Shown one piece after another: positions 1 through 6,025 of a stretch of DNA of 9,947 nucleotides. Under the pieces are notes generated by a model. That model was not told where the DNA came from. It made no database searches and was given only the letters and a program-made list of their open reading frames with translations. Positions within the stretch are counted from its first letter, which is position 1, and each line of letters begins with the position of its first letter. The position numbers were made by a program, and so were the translations under genes. The stretch is taken from positions 413-10,359 of the forward strand of contig DUGS01000201.1 in assembly GCA_013331265.1 (NCBI GenBank). Direction: 5' to 3'. Source of the stretch: Methanosarcina sp. (GTDB taxonomy: Archaea > Halobacteriota > Methanosarcinia > Methanosarcinales > Methanosarcinaceae).

Positions 1-129
1 CTATACCTCTTGCCGGAAAATGCCGTATCAACTTCGGATTCTCACCCTAATCCAACATTTGCCGCTTCCGCTGCTCCACTGATCGGTCAGCGTATCATTG
101 ATGTCATAGAAGGACGCGGTGATAATTAG
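1..129 (+). CDS. C-terminal fragment of an unidentified protein (gene runs off the left edge)
   Basis: An open frame runs from the first base to a TAG stop at 127-129, giving 42 residues (LYLLPENAVSTSD at the start, RIIDVIEGRGDN at the end). Codon use is balanced and GC-richer than the AT-rich DNA that follows, and a strong hairpin/T-tract terminator on the same strand lies about 65 bp downstream. Both points support a real gene end. The residues are a Pro/Ser-rich stretch followed by an amphipathic helix (PLIGQRIIDVIEG). I do not recognise the family from this piece. The start, any upstream domains and any operon partners lie outside the window. Confidence 0.55.
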   Translation, partial: LYLLPENAVSTSDSHPNPTFAASAAPLIGQRIIDVIEGRGDN

Positions 130-194
130 TTTTATTCCAAAGCTTGACCATCCTCTATCATAAACGCTTTGTCAGGAGTTAGAATCTAGGCGTA

Positions 195-235
195 AAAACA
201 ACTCTTCCTCTCTCGAGGAGTTGTTTTATTTTTTC
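195..235 (+). terminator. Hairpin terminator of the left-edge gene
   Basis: A perfect 10-bp stem, AAAACAACTC (195-204) with GAGTTGTTTT (218-227), closes a 13-nt loop and is followed by ATTTTTT. It is placed to end transcription of the gene whose stop is at 129. Archaeal termination depends mainly on the U-tract, and this site has both hairpin and U-tract. Confidence 0.75.
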
Positions 236-302
236 AGTTTATCACACTTCTTTCAAAGAATAAACTCTGGAGGAGTTGTCAAATTTCTTATTCAAATTCA
301 CC

Positions 303-380
303 TTAAAATTTCCCTCCACGCCCGCATGCTCACGAGGTGAGCAGATATCGGACGGTTGCTGGCAAAAATGAAGAAAAAAT
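303..380 (+). repeat. Dispersed hairpin repeat, copy 1
   Basis: The left arm TTCCCTCCACGCCCGCAT is followed by a perfect 7-bp hairpin, TGCTCAC (327-333) / GTGAGCA (337-343) with loop GAG. Then comes GATATCGGACGG and a purine-rich tail, GCAAAAATGAAGAAAAAATA. It matches copies at 1841, 2576 and 7302 in order and content. The right arm is diverged here (GGACGG instead of CGGGCGG), so the outer stem seen in other copies is weakened. Confidence 0.85.
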
Positions 381-460
381 AGAGTCGGTAGTTTGAAAAT
401 TCATAATTCGCTCAATTTGTGTATCAAAAAAGCAGAAAATGTGTTGCAGAACAATATTAA

Positions 461-522
461 ATTGAAGAAAAACAATCTCAAATTGACATAGAAAAACGAC
501 AATGAATTGATAGAAAAACAAC
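461..522 (+). repeat. Three degenerate tandem units ATTGA...AGAAAAACAA
   Basis: Three units begin ATTGA at 461, 482 and 506, and each is followed within a few bases by AGAAAAAC plus AA or GAC. Spacing is 21 and 24 bp, so the units are not strictly periodic. No reading frame through them stays open with a start. They may be the remains of a coiled-coil coding stretch or simple AT-rich drift. Confidence 0.35.
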
Positions 523-558
523 AAATATCAATATCAATTAACCTTACAAAACTGGATA

Positions 559-690
559 GGAACATATGTTGGCAGCCCTGTGGCCGGCGTGAGGCATGTC
601 ACCATTCCAGCTATTCAGAGATGTGCAATCGAAAATTTGCTGCAGGCTGATGAGACCTTGGCAACATCTGTAGAGCCAGAAGGAGTTTGA
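559..690 (+). pseudogene. Possible 3' fossil of an unidentified gene
   Basis: Reading plus-strand codons from 559 to the TGA at 688-690 gives a protein-like stretch: it includes GTYVGSPVAGVRHVTIPA and ends in LATSVEPEGV, with good codon use (GCC, GGC, GTG, CTG, CAG) and higher GC than the DNA on both sides. There is no credible start codon upstream, where the sequence turns AT-rich, so an intact gene is excluded. I do not recognise the family. It could be a truncated 3' end left by a deletion or repeat-mediated rearrangement. An antisense ORF covers part of it but reads less like protein. Confidence 0.35.
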
Positions 691-846
691 GAATATATTG
701 AAATAAAGAAGGCTACCCTCGAATTCTCTATTTTTTATCGCGGAATCGCCCATTGATTGCTTTCATTTTGGCTTCTGGATTGCCTGATTGTTATGCGAGA
801 TTACTATTTCCGCAAGTTAACAACCTCTATGAATCAACGAACTCAC

Positions 847-1572
847 TCATTCCAGGCCCCACTTCTTCCTGAACTCGAGCTTCTGCTGGCTGTTCATCCA
901 GTGGCTGCCGTCACAGTAGGGCTTGTTCTCTGACTTCCCGCAGCGGCAGAGGGTTACTCTGTTCCGGGATTCGTACATGCTGCCATCTGCAGATTCAATG
1001 GGGATACCACCTCGAACCCAAAGGGGGCCTTCACAACCTTTTTGTTTGTCGTGAACCAGTACAATAGATGGTTCAAATTCTTTTTCAAAGGGTTTGCCTG
1101 TCTTCTTGTCCCACAGGACCAGCCGTCCCGACGGGCAGATCATGGCTTCCTCTATGGCGATTTGTCTGGCTTCGGGGTCGTCTGATTTTTGTATGAGACT
1201 CCTTATTCCGCCAGACCGCTGGCAGAAACGGGAATGATCACAGAGCTCGTAGGCATCAGTGAGTTTTAGATCAGGACCTTCAAACGTTTCCGCTTTTTCC
1301 AGGTAAGGCTTTCTACTGGCTGTTTCGCTACCGTCAAAACCGACCTTGCGGTGGGTCCCATCACAGAAGGGCTTTTTTTCGGATGAGCCGCAGCGGCATA
1401 AAATATAGGCTTCCCGCCGAGGGTATTCTTTTATATCAATTAATTCTCTGGTGTGGCCGGCATCATCGGTGACAATTACCTGCTCTAAAAGCGGCACTTC
1501 ACCTGTAACCCGATACGGTCCATCTTTGATTATCCTAATCCTAATTTCTTTCTCATTGACTGCCATAATCAT
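847..1572 (-). CDS. Double CDGSH-type iron-sulfur protein
   Basis: This 241-residue protein has two CDGSH zinc-finger-like motifs. The first ligand set is Cys59, Cys61, Cys70 and His74 (CRCG...PFCDGTH). The second is Cys209, Cys211, Cys220 and His224 (CRCG...PYCDGSH). Each is the 3Cys-1His pattern known to bind a redox-active [2Fe-2S] cluster. Between them, residues 110-147 carry Cys111-x-His113...Cys117 and Cys146-Pro, which resembles the divergent 4Fe-4S domain often fused to CDGSH repeats; that third site is an inference. No signal peptide or membrane segment is visible, so it is probably cytoplasmic. The start at 1572 is chosen because GAGGTAAT (1581-1588) lies 8 nt upstream; a second in-frame ATG is at 1566. 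It stands alone, with no close neighbour on its strand. A role in electron transfer or redox sensing is likely but the partner is unknown. Confidence 0.88.
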   Translation of the reverse strand: MIMAVNEKEIRIRIIKDGPYRVTGEVPLLEQVIVTDDAGHTRELIDIKEYPRREAYILCRCGSSEKKPFCDGTHRKVGFDGSETASRKPYLEKAETFEGPDLKLTDAYELCDHSRFCQRSGGIRSLIQKSDDPEARQIAIEEAMICPSGRLVLWDKKTGKPFEKEFEPSIVLVHDKQKGCEGPLWVRGGIPIESADGSMYESRNRVTLCRCGKSENKPYCDGSHWMNSQQKLEFRKKWGLE

Positions 1573-1820
1573 AATCCCCCATTACCTCTTATAATGCAGT
1601 ACTGGATGTTTAATCTGACTATTCTTTCTTCGTTTTTCCTGTCCCTTACCAGCCACCAGAACCTGGAGGACCACTTTCCTAGATACAATATCAGGGGGGA
1701 TAGAATAGATTTTCAATTCTTTATTTCATCTTTTCAACAACAGATTGTCTATTGCAGCAAGACCAGGTCGAGTTAAATACAATCCTTTCACGTATTTTCA
1801 AGCTCAATGTGAGTAAATAA

Positions 1821-1845
1821 ATTAAATTAAATTAAATTAAATTAA
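1821..1845 (+). repeat. (ATTAA)5 microsatellite
   Basis: Five exact ATTAA units in tandem sit directly against the left end of repeat copy 2; the last unit is the start of the ATTAATCTGAAAC that also leads into copy 4. Confidence 0.85.
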
Positions 1846-1931
1846 TCTGAAACTTCCCTCCAAGCCCGCATGCTCGCGAAGTGAGCAGATATCGGATATA
1901 CCGGGCGGCTACTGCAAAAAAGAAGAAAAAT
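1841..1931 (+). repeat. Dispersed hairpin repeat, copy 2 (most complete)
   Basis: ATTAATCTGAAACTTCCCTCC leads into AGCCCGCAT. The hairpin TGCTCGC (1871-1877) / GTGAGCA (1881-1887) with loop GAA follows; one pair is a G-T wobble. After GATATCGG comes a short insertion (ATATAC), then CGGGCGGCTACTGCAAAAAA and a purine tail. GCCCG (1864-1868) can pair with CGGGC (1902-1906) to form an outer stem around the small hairpin. Confidence 0.88.
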
Positions 1932-2057
1932 AAAGATAGTAGTGCCAACAAAAGTGTTTTACAGTTGTTTAAGCCGGAAAGAACGATATATGATGCGACA
2001 TGGAAGGAAACCTATAAAAGAAAAAAAGAAAGGGTAAGTGAGAAAAAGTTTTGGGAG

Positions 2058-2327
2058 TTATTTAAAACGGTTGTACTTCTTATGCGCCTGTTCAGCCGTT
2101 ATTATATTAAAAACAAGAACCTCGCTTCGTTCAAAATCAATTTCGTATAAAATGCGAAAATCGCCTGCACGTAGCCGATAGACTGTTTTGTGGCTTCCTT
2201 TTACTTCTTTTTTGTTTCCCCCTGGCAAGGGGTCTTTTAGTTCTCGAAGAGCCTCTTTTATTTGATCCCTGCGATCTACAGGAACATTTTCGAAGACCTT
2301 GGGATGGATCAGAACTTTAAAGGTCAT
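2058..2327 (-). CDS. relE: RelE/ParE-superfamily toxin
   Basis: This 89-residue protein has the compact RelE fold signature. An N-terminal strand-helix region ends in REALREL-type helix residues and DPLPGG (32-37), followed by VKGSHKTVYRLRAGDFRILYEID (42-64) and a hydrophobic strand VLVFNII (70-76), with Tyr85 near the C-terminus. Arg51, Arg53 and Arg58 fall where archaeal RelE proteins place catalytic or RNA-binding residues. Family knowledge: RelE toxins cleave ribosome-bound mRNA, while ParE relatives target gyrase; the archaeal-style RLRAGDFR stretch favours RelE. The start codon lies inside the end of the upstream antitoxin gene (11-bp overlap, 2317-2327), so expression is translationally coupled. 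The gene is full length and looks intact. Confidence 0.88.
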   Translation of the reverse strand: MTFKVLIHPKVFENVPVDRRDQIKEALRELKDPLPGGNKKEVKGSHKTVYRLRAGDFRILYEIDFERSEVLVFNIITAEQAHKKYNRFK

Positions 2328-2511
2328 CGATGCTCACGAACTCGTCACGATGTTCTCTTATGAGTCTATCTCCTTCTTCTATGAGTTTATTGCAGTTGTG
2401 TTCATGGATCAATTTTCGTATAACGGTATTATAGTCATCACCCATTTTTCCAATAGCTTTCAACTCATCCCTGGTTTCTTTTGTTATCTGAATGGTAGTT
2501 GTTTCTGTCAT
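2317..2511 (-). CDS. Antitoxin partner of the RelE-type toxin (ribbon-helix-helix type)
   Basis: This 64-residue protein begins MTETTTIQITKETRDELKAIG, a strand followed by a helix typical of small DNA-binding ribbon-helix-helix antitoxins. A second helix (YNTVIRKLIHEHN) follows, and the acidic C-terminus ends in SIDDL, which would wrap the toxin. I place the start at the ATG 2511 rather than the in-frame GTG at 2520. A TATA box centred near 2539 predicts transcription starting at about 2511-2514, leaving no room for translation from 2520, and the MTETTTI start is the usual one in this family. The gene precedes and overlaps the toxin gene by 11 bp. Such antitoxins usually repress their own promoter. 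Confidence 0.82.
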   Translation of the reverse strand: MTETTTIQITKETRDELKAIGKMGDDYNTVIRKLIHEHNCNKLIEEGDRLIREHRDEFVSIDDL

Positions 2512-2534
2512 AATAGCCACTATATCGACTATGG

Positions 2535-2543
2535 TATTTATAG
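2535..2543 (-). promoter_or_regulatory. TATA box of the antitoxin-toxin operon
   Basis: On the minus strand the site reads CTATAAATA. Its centre is about 25-28 bp from the antitoxin ATG (2511), so the mRNA should be leaderless or nearly so. Confidence 0.6.
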
Positions 2544-2575
2544 CTACATTAATTAAAAAATGATTAAGTCATTCA

Positions 2576-2643
2576 TGTTTTTACTCCACGCCCGCATGCT
2601 TGCGAAGTGAGCAGATATTGGGGGCTGATTGCAAAAAAGAAGG
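2576..2643 (+). repeat. Dispersed hairpin repeat, copy 3
   Basis: The copy reads CTCCACGCCCGCAT, then hairpin TGCTTGC (2597-2603) / GTGAGCA (2607-2613) with loop GAA. Two adjacent pairs are G-T wobbles, so the stem sequence drifted while pairing was kept. The right arm is reduced (GATATTGGGGGCTGATTGCA) and the purine tail AAAAAGAAGGA is present. It lies directly upstream of the antitoxin promoter. The rest of 2544-2857 holds only this repeat, AT-rich sequence and the hicB promoter; the minus-strand ORF across 2553-2759 runs into the repeat and is not supported. Confidence 0.85.
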
Positions 2644-2794
2644 ACAGAGTCCAAAAACATAACCCTGAAATAATGAATTAGTTTTAAGGTAAAATCTGTA
2701 CACAAAAACAAATTGAGTTTCAGTCTCTCTAAAATTAATGTATAAACCAAATTCTGCAAAATTAAGTGCGTTACCTGAAGGACATCTCTACGCT

Positions 2795-2804
2795 AATATA
2801 AATA
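2795..2804 (+). promoter_or_regulatory. TATA box upstream of hicB
   Basis: AATATAAATA lies about 55-63 bp before the hicB ATG (2858). Transcription would start near 2825, giving a leader of about 30 nt that contains only a weak Shine-Dalgarno-like TTGGA (2847-2851). Confidence 0.5.
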
Positions 2805-2857
2805 GAATCGCAACAGATATTTGAAGAAATATTTGAAAACTAGGCTTGGAATAAACC

Positions 2858-3073
2858 ATGAGGCAATTTCTCGTATCTATAACAAAAGAAGATGACTTCT
2901 TTATTGCAAGATGTCCTGAGCTCAATGTGACTTCTCAGGGAGAAACTCTTGAAGAAGCCGAAGAAAATATTAAAGAAGCTATAGAACTGTACATTGAGAG
3001 CTTCGGGACTGAAGACCTTTCACAGCAAGTTTCCAAACCTTACCTGACCCTTGTGGAAGTCTCCAATGTCTAA
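2858..3073 (+). CDS. hicB: HicB-family antitoxin
   Basis: This 71-residue protein has the HicB partial RNase H-like fold. It opens with MRQFLVSITKEDDFFIARCPELN (strand, turn, strand, and the conserved CPEL), then VTSQGETLEEAEENIKEAIELYIES (16 to 49 region), the hallmark helix in which the EA..NIKEAIELY pattern is typical. No C-terminal DNA-binding domain is present, so this is the short form. Family knowledge: HicB neutralises HicA, a small mRNA interferase with a double-stranded-RNA-binding-like fold. The toxin gene follows and overlaps by 8 bp but is frameshifted here, so this antitoxin appears to have outlived its toxin. Order antitoxin-then-toxin is the less common but well-known arrangement. 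Confidence 0.88.
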   Translation: MRQFLVSITKEDDFFIARCPELNVTSQGETLEEAEENIKEAIELYIESFGTEDLSQQVSKPYLTLVEVSNV

Positions 3074-3292
3074 ATTACCAGTTGTATCGGAAAAGAACTT
3101 GTAAATGCATTAGAAAAGGCTGGGTTTGTTGTTGTGAGGCAAAAAGGAAGCCATGTATCACTTCAAAAGATAACTGATGAAAATACTTACAGAACAGTTG
3201 TTCCTTTGCATACAAAACTTGCTAAGGGAACACTTCTTGATATTCTTCATCAAACTGGCTTAAGCAAAGAAGAATTAATAGATTTACTCTAA
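3066..3292 (+). pseudogene. hicA: Frameshifted HicA-type mRNA interferase toxin
   Basis: From the ATG at 3066 the frame reads MSKLPVVS and then hits TAA at 3102-3104. Moving to the next frame at about 3087-3089 restores a complete HicA: GKELVNALEKAGFVVVRQKG, then SHVSLQK, then TVVPLHTKLAKGTLLDILHQ and LSKEELIDLL to the TAA at 3290-3292. One base is missing around TATCGG (3085-3090). The restored length (about 75 residues) and the GSH motif with the catalytic histidine (codon 3152-3154) are typical of the family. In the toxin's frame a stop at 3071 blocks any upstream start, and the only in-frame alternative is a GTG at 3134, which would lose the first strand and helix. The toxin is probably inactive unless ribosomes or polymerase slip, or the base loss is an assembly error. 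Confidence 0.82.
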
Positions 3293-3333
3293 GAGTTATT
3301 TATGAGAGCAGAAGCCAGTGCAACGTTTTCTTA

Positions 3334-3364
3334 ATTAATCTGAAACTTCCCTCCACGCCCGCAT
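3334..3364 (+). repeat. Dispersed repeat, copy 4 (left half only)
   Basis: The left arm from ATTAATC through CTTCCCTCCACGCCCGCAT matches copy 2 almost base for base, including the leading ATTAATCTGAAA. It stops exactly before the hairpin and continues into unrelated TACAGGCTTAGTAC. The matching right half is found at 4831-4870 in the same orientation. An 11-bp direct repeat CTTAATTAATC lies on each side (3330-3340 and 3383-3393). Confidence 0.8.
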
Positions 3365-3383
3365 TACAGGCTTAGTACTAGAC

Positions 3384-4232
3384 TTAATTAATCGACTTGA
3401 TATATTTATCAAAGTCTCTAATTTCTTCAAATTCTATAGCGTATTTTCTATCTGACTTTATAGTTCTGTAAAATTTTACACCCATTCCTTTGTAATACTG
3501 ATCTATAATGGTTTTTATACGGAGTGCATTATCTTTTTTTATATTTAAACCAAAAGTTACACCTTCTAAGGCGTCTTTTTGGAATTTAATAACAGACTCC
3601 CCTTCTCTATCATTTATAGTTGCTAACAGTCTGTATTCATGCTCATACTCCCAATCAGTAAATTTAGTTAAATAAAAGTCCTTAATAATGCTTTTAGTAT
3701 CCTCGGGAGTGCTTACACCTAAAAGATTAATTGCTGGAGGCTTGTCATCTTTGTATTCGACTTTAAAAAAAGGAAGGGCATAATCGGAATCGAGCGGCAA
3801 CAAAAAAAATTCTTCAACAGAAAAGGACTTAAAACTAATGCAAATTCCTTCGTGATTTCTCGCATAATGACCCCACATCAAAAGGCTGTCTTTTCTCTCA
3901 CTAAAGCAACAAGCTCTTAGAAGAGCTCCATCATCAATTAAATTTTTCCCTTCATAAAGGATTCCATCTTTTTTCCTTTTAAATTCCCGTTCTTTTAATT
4001 TATCTTTTATTAGATTACGAGCGGCAACAGGGTGCACATTACGACGAGAAAAGAATTCTATCCACATTTCAAGAGGGCCTTTATGAAAAAAATCGAGTTT
4101 ACAATCAAACGGATCGTTAAAATTATCAGGATGATTAAAAAACAATTCATTGTTTATTAATAAACTCTCAGTGTGTTCATCAATCGATCTGTATTTGTAA
4201 AAAAGTTTATCGCTGTAATTTAATTTAGACAT
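3384..4232 (-). CDS. DUF2971-family protein
   Basis: This 282-residue protein matches DUF2971 by its ordered motifs: FYKYR (11-15), FNDPFDC (38-44), ACCFSE (107-112), LMWGHYA..H.GICISF (118-134) and KFTDWEYEHEYRLL (190-203). These are the conserved blocks of the family and all are intact. The biochemical activity of DUF2971 is not established; the conserved His, Trp and acidic residues suggest an enzyme, and members are often found in accessory and defence-rich DNA. The protein is soluble with no signal peptide. A TATA box ends about 21 bp before the ATG, so the mRNA is predicted to start at or next to the start codon. It is a single-gene unit flanked by two half copies of the dispersed repeat, which suggests it arrived as a cassette. 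Confidence 0.85.
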   Translation of the reverse strand: MSKLNYSDKLFYKYRSIDEHTESLLINNELFFNHPDNFNDPFDCKLDFFHKGPLEMWIEFFSRRNVHPVAARNLIKDKLKEREFKRKKDGILYEGKNLIDDGALLRACCFSERKDSLLMWGHYARNHEGICISFKSFSVEEFFLLPLDSDYALPFFKVEYKDDKPPAINLLGVSTPEDTKSIIKDFYLTKFTDWEYEHEYRLLATINDREGESVIKFQKDALEGVTFGLNIKKDNALRIKTIIDQYYKGMGVKFYRTIKSDRKYAIEFEEIRDFDKYIKSIN

Positions 4233-4252
4233 AATTATTACATATATGGCCT

Positions 4253-4262
4253 CTTTATAAAC
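4253..4262 (-). promoter_or_regulatory. TATA box of the DUF2971 gene (leaderless mRNA)
   Basis: The minus strand reads AAAAAAGG then TTTATAAAG, a good BRE-like purine run plus TATA box. Its centre is about 25 bp from the ATG at 4232, which is the archaeal TATA-to-start distance, so translation likely begins at the first mRNA bases. Confidence 0.65.
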
Positions 4263-4507
4263 CTTTTTTAATCATTCTGTTTTGAAAGTTAAAAATAGTA
4301 TCTTAGTTTTTCATACTTCTTGATATTATTTGCAGAATATTTATGGGTACTAGTTGTTTTTATTTATTAGTCGTTCATGATCATAGAATTGATGTTCTTA
4401 TAATGTTTCGTTTTTATTATGTTACTACTGTTCCTAACTGCTTTACTTATAAGCTCTAAGTCAACAGAACTCTTTTTCTTATTATACAGATACAAATAAA
4501 CTAAATT

Positions 4508-4830
4508 TTGAAAGGATGGAAGGCAAGCCTTCCCTCCCAATACGGCTTAACTTCCCTTTTTACAAATTTAGGCAATCAATGTGTACCAAATCTAGAAAGG
4601 ATTAAGAAAATACCTCTTTTTGCTACCCTGCCCATAGGGAAAGACCGGACAAAGAAGCTAGCTTTAGGAAAACCTATAGAGATATACCTAAAGTTTCATC
4701 CAGTCTTAACACGCAAAGAACAAGACCAGCCTACCCACATGCACCACCCAAGCCATGCGACAGGTCTTAAACCCTTAGCACCCGCACCTAATACCAACTG
4801 CCCATAGATACCACCGCGAGCCATACGTAC
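4508..4830. other. GC-richer structured island: possible non-coding RNA or insertion-sequence end
   Basis: Composition changes sharply from flanking AT-rich DNA. Palindromes include GGAAGGC/GCCTTCC (4518-4524/4527-4533), CTTTAGG/CCTAAAG (4662-4668/4687-4693) and CCCT/AGGG (4626-4629/4636-4639). Read on the minus strand, the 4518-4533 hairpin comes last and is followed by ATCCTTTCAA, which resembles the subterminal hairpin plus TCAA cleavage site at the right end of IS200/IS605-type elements. There the preceding DNA would encode the guide-like RNA that overlaps the tnpB end. No transposase or TnpB motif is readable in any frame, so this is only a suggestion. A 99-codon plus-strand ORF spans most of it, but it begins with TTG, has no family resemblance and has a Pro/His-rich end like an antisense artefact. 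Confidence 0.3.
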
Positions 4831-4870
4831 ATAAACCGGGCGGCAACTGGAAAAAAAAGAAACAGTAGAG
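4831..4870 (+). repeat. Dispersed repeat, copy 6 (right half only)
   Basis: ATAAACCGGGCGGCAACTGG followed by an A-rich purine tail matches the right half of copy 2 (ATATACCGGGCGGCTACTGC). The left arm and hairpin are absent. It is the complement of the left half at 3334-3364, in the same orientation. Confidence 0.75.
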
Positions 4871-4994
4871 AAGCAAAATCAGCAATGGTAATGAAGCGTT
4901 TACGTGTTGGTACATTTTTCTGTACCACTGATTTATTCCTTCAATTATTTACTTTGAGGCAAATTACTTGACAGAACACTTCTTTTTGGTTCAG

Positions 4995-5973
4995 TCACAT
5001 AAGTACTTCTACGAGAGGCTCACGATCAATTATTGCTGCCTGAGCTTTTTTTCTGATAAACTCGCAAAGGTCTCCCTCTCGCTCTAGTAATACTACTATT
5101 TCTTGCAAAGAACAAAGGGTGACTACTTTTTGTTGCAAAGCTTTCTTGCATAAATCTACAGAAGGTTCTGTAAAATTAGAGGCAGAGATAATAACTGCGC
5201 GGCTTTCAGCACGAAGATAAACACGCATGAGATGCTGAGATATTTCAGGGACTCCAATAGGTTTATCCCACCATTTCATCTCAATAAAATAAAGATGACC
5301 ATCGATCTCGATAACACCATCGATTTGTTCGATGATTCCTTCTCCTTCATCACCTTTAAGTACAAATGCCTCGCGTATAAGAATGCCGTAAACCTGGAAT
5401 AATGAGTTTAAAACTCCTTCTAAGGCTTTACCTCGCTTTTGGCTGTTCTTTTCAGAAAACAGGGCAAATAATTTAGCCTTTACTCTAGCAATATCCTCTT
5501 TCTTTTTTCTTATTTTTTCAATTTCAGCATTCTTCTGAGCCATCACTTCTCTCTGCATCTTATTGCTTTCTTTTGCTATTCGAGTAAAACTGTCTTTAAC
5601 ATTCACTACTTTCTGTATTTCTGCAACTAACCCTTTTGCTTTGAGTTGATCATTTGGCCAGCAGGAAGAAAAAGATTCGAACTCGACTACTCGCTTTAGG
5701 ATTTCTCTGCGTTCCCTTAGGCATGCTTCACCTCTCTCATTGAGCCTCGTTAAAATCTGTCGAGTAATCTCATACTTGTTTTATCTCATACTTGTTAATG
5801 CTGTCCTTATTTTGCTGCCATTGTTGATGTAAAGGTTTAGTTAGTGTAGAATGTACTCCAGCACCTTGAAAAAAAAGAAATACATCGTTCTTAGTTTTAT
5901 TGAGAAGGGGTATAGTGTCGATGAGAAGATTCATCAGTTCAGGTGGATAATGAAATGTGATATCTACATTCAT
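4995..5973 (-). pseudogene. Mrr-like PD-(D/E)XK restriction endonuclease gene split by a 16-bp tandem duplication
   Basis: Two frames join into one 320-residue protein if one copy of a 16-bp direct repeat (5765-5796) is removed. The first piece (5770-5973, ATG at 5973) encodes FHYPPELMNLLIDTIPLLNK and DVFLFFQGAGV and ends by frameshift at KYEIKQV. The second continues as TRQILTRLNERGEACLRERR, ILKRVVEFESF, CWPNDQLKAKGLVAEI and a charged coiled-coil-like linker. It ends in a nuclease domain whose QIDG Asp and IEMKW Glu-x-Lys give the D...ExK catalytic set (Asp213, Glu226, Lys228 in restored numbering), followed by SQHLMRVYLRAESRAVIISAS. Mrr-family proteins cut modified or foreign DNA. As it stands only a GTG at 5606 could start the C-terminal part. 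An AAGGT lies 5 nt before the ATG. It follows a co-oriented zinc-ribbon gene by 52 bp. Confidence 0.82.
5765..5796 (-). repeat. 16-bp tandem duplication that breaks the nuclease frame
   Basis: On the minus strand AACAAGTATGAGATAA (5781-5796) is followed at once by AACAAGTATGAGATTA (5765-5780), a 15/16 match. Sixteen is not a multiple of three, so the duplication shifts the frame. Removing one copy gives 963 nt, exactly 321 codons with the stop. Confidence 0.92.
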
Positions 5974-6025
5974 GCCATACCTTCATAAATATTTTTTATG
6001 TTACTACATTCTGTCTGTAAGAACC

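Larger units (their letters stand above)
237..846. other. Gene-poor AT-rich interval with a repeat copy and a possible gene fossil
   Basis: No intact gene is convincing here. The interval holds repeat copy 1 (303-380), three degenerate ATTGA...AGAAAAACAA units (461-522), and a GC-richer piece (559-690) that reads as a protein fragment on the plus strand. Short minus-strand ORFs across 330-524 and 544-753 are not supported: the first is low complexity and runs into the repeat, and the second is antisense to the fossil. Confidence 0.5.
1573..2057. other. Intergenic interval with pentanucleotide tract and repeat copy 2
   Basis: Between the divergently placed CDGSH gene and the RelE gene end, I see five ATTAA units (1821-1845), a full repeat copy (1841-1931), and a lysine-rich plus-strand frame (about 1932-2057) that runs into antisense of the toxin gene. 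That frame starts inside the repeat and has no start signal, so I do not call it. A 60-codon plus-strand ORF at 1594-1776 has no family resemblance and no ribosome binding site. Confidence 0.5.
4233..4994. other. Gene-free interval containing a structured island and a half repeat
   Basis: Bases 4263-4507 are AT-rich with no reading frame of note. Bases 4508-4830 are GC-richer and structured (separate entry), and 4831-4870 is a half repeat. Bases 4871-4994 are AT-rich and hold nothing I recognise. Confidence 0.6.

Noticed and set aside
330..524. Minus-strand ORF rich in Phe, Leu and Ile
   Set aside because: Low complexity from AT-rich DNA and its end lies in the repeat; no start signal.
1881..2150. 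89-codon lysine-rich plus-strand ORF
   Set aside because: Starts at a GTG inside the repeat hairpin and runs into antisense of the RelE toxin; no ribosome binding site.
3371..3381. TAGTACTA palindrome after the DUF2971 gene as a terminator
   Set aside because: Stem of only four pairs without a loop and no following T-tract on the minus strand.
4508..4807. 99-codon plus-strand ORF
   Set aside because: TTG start, no family resemblance, and it covers palindromes; treated as part of a structured non-coding island.
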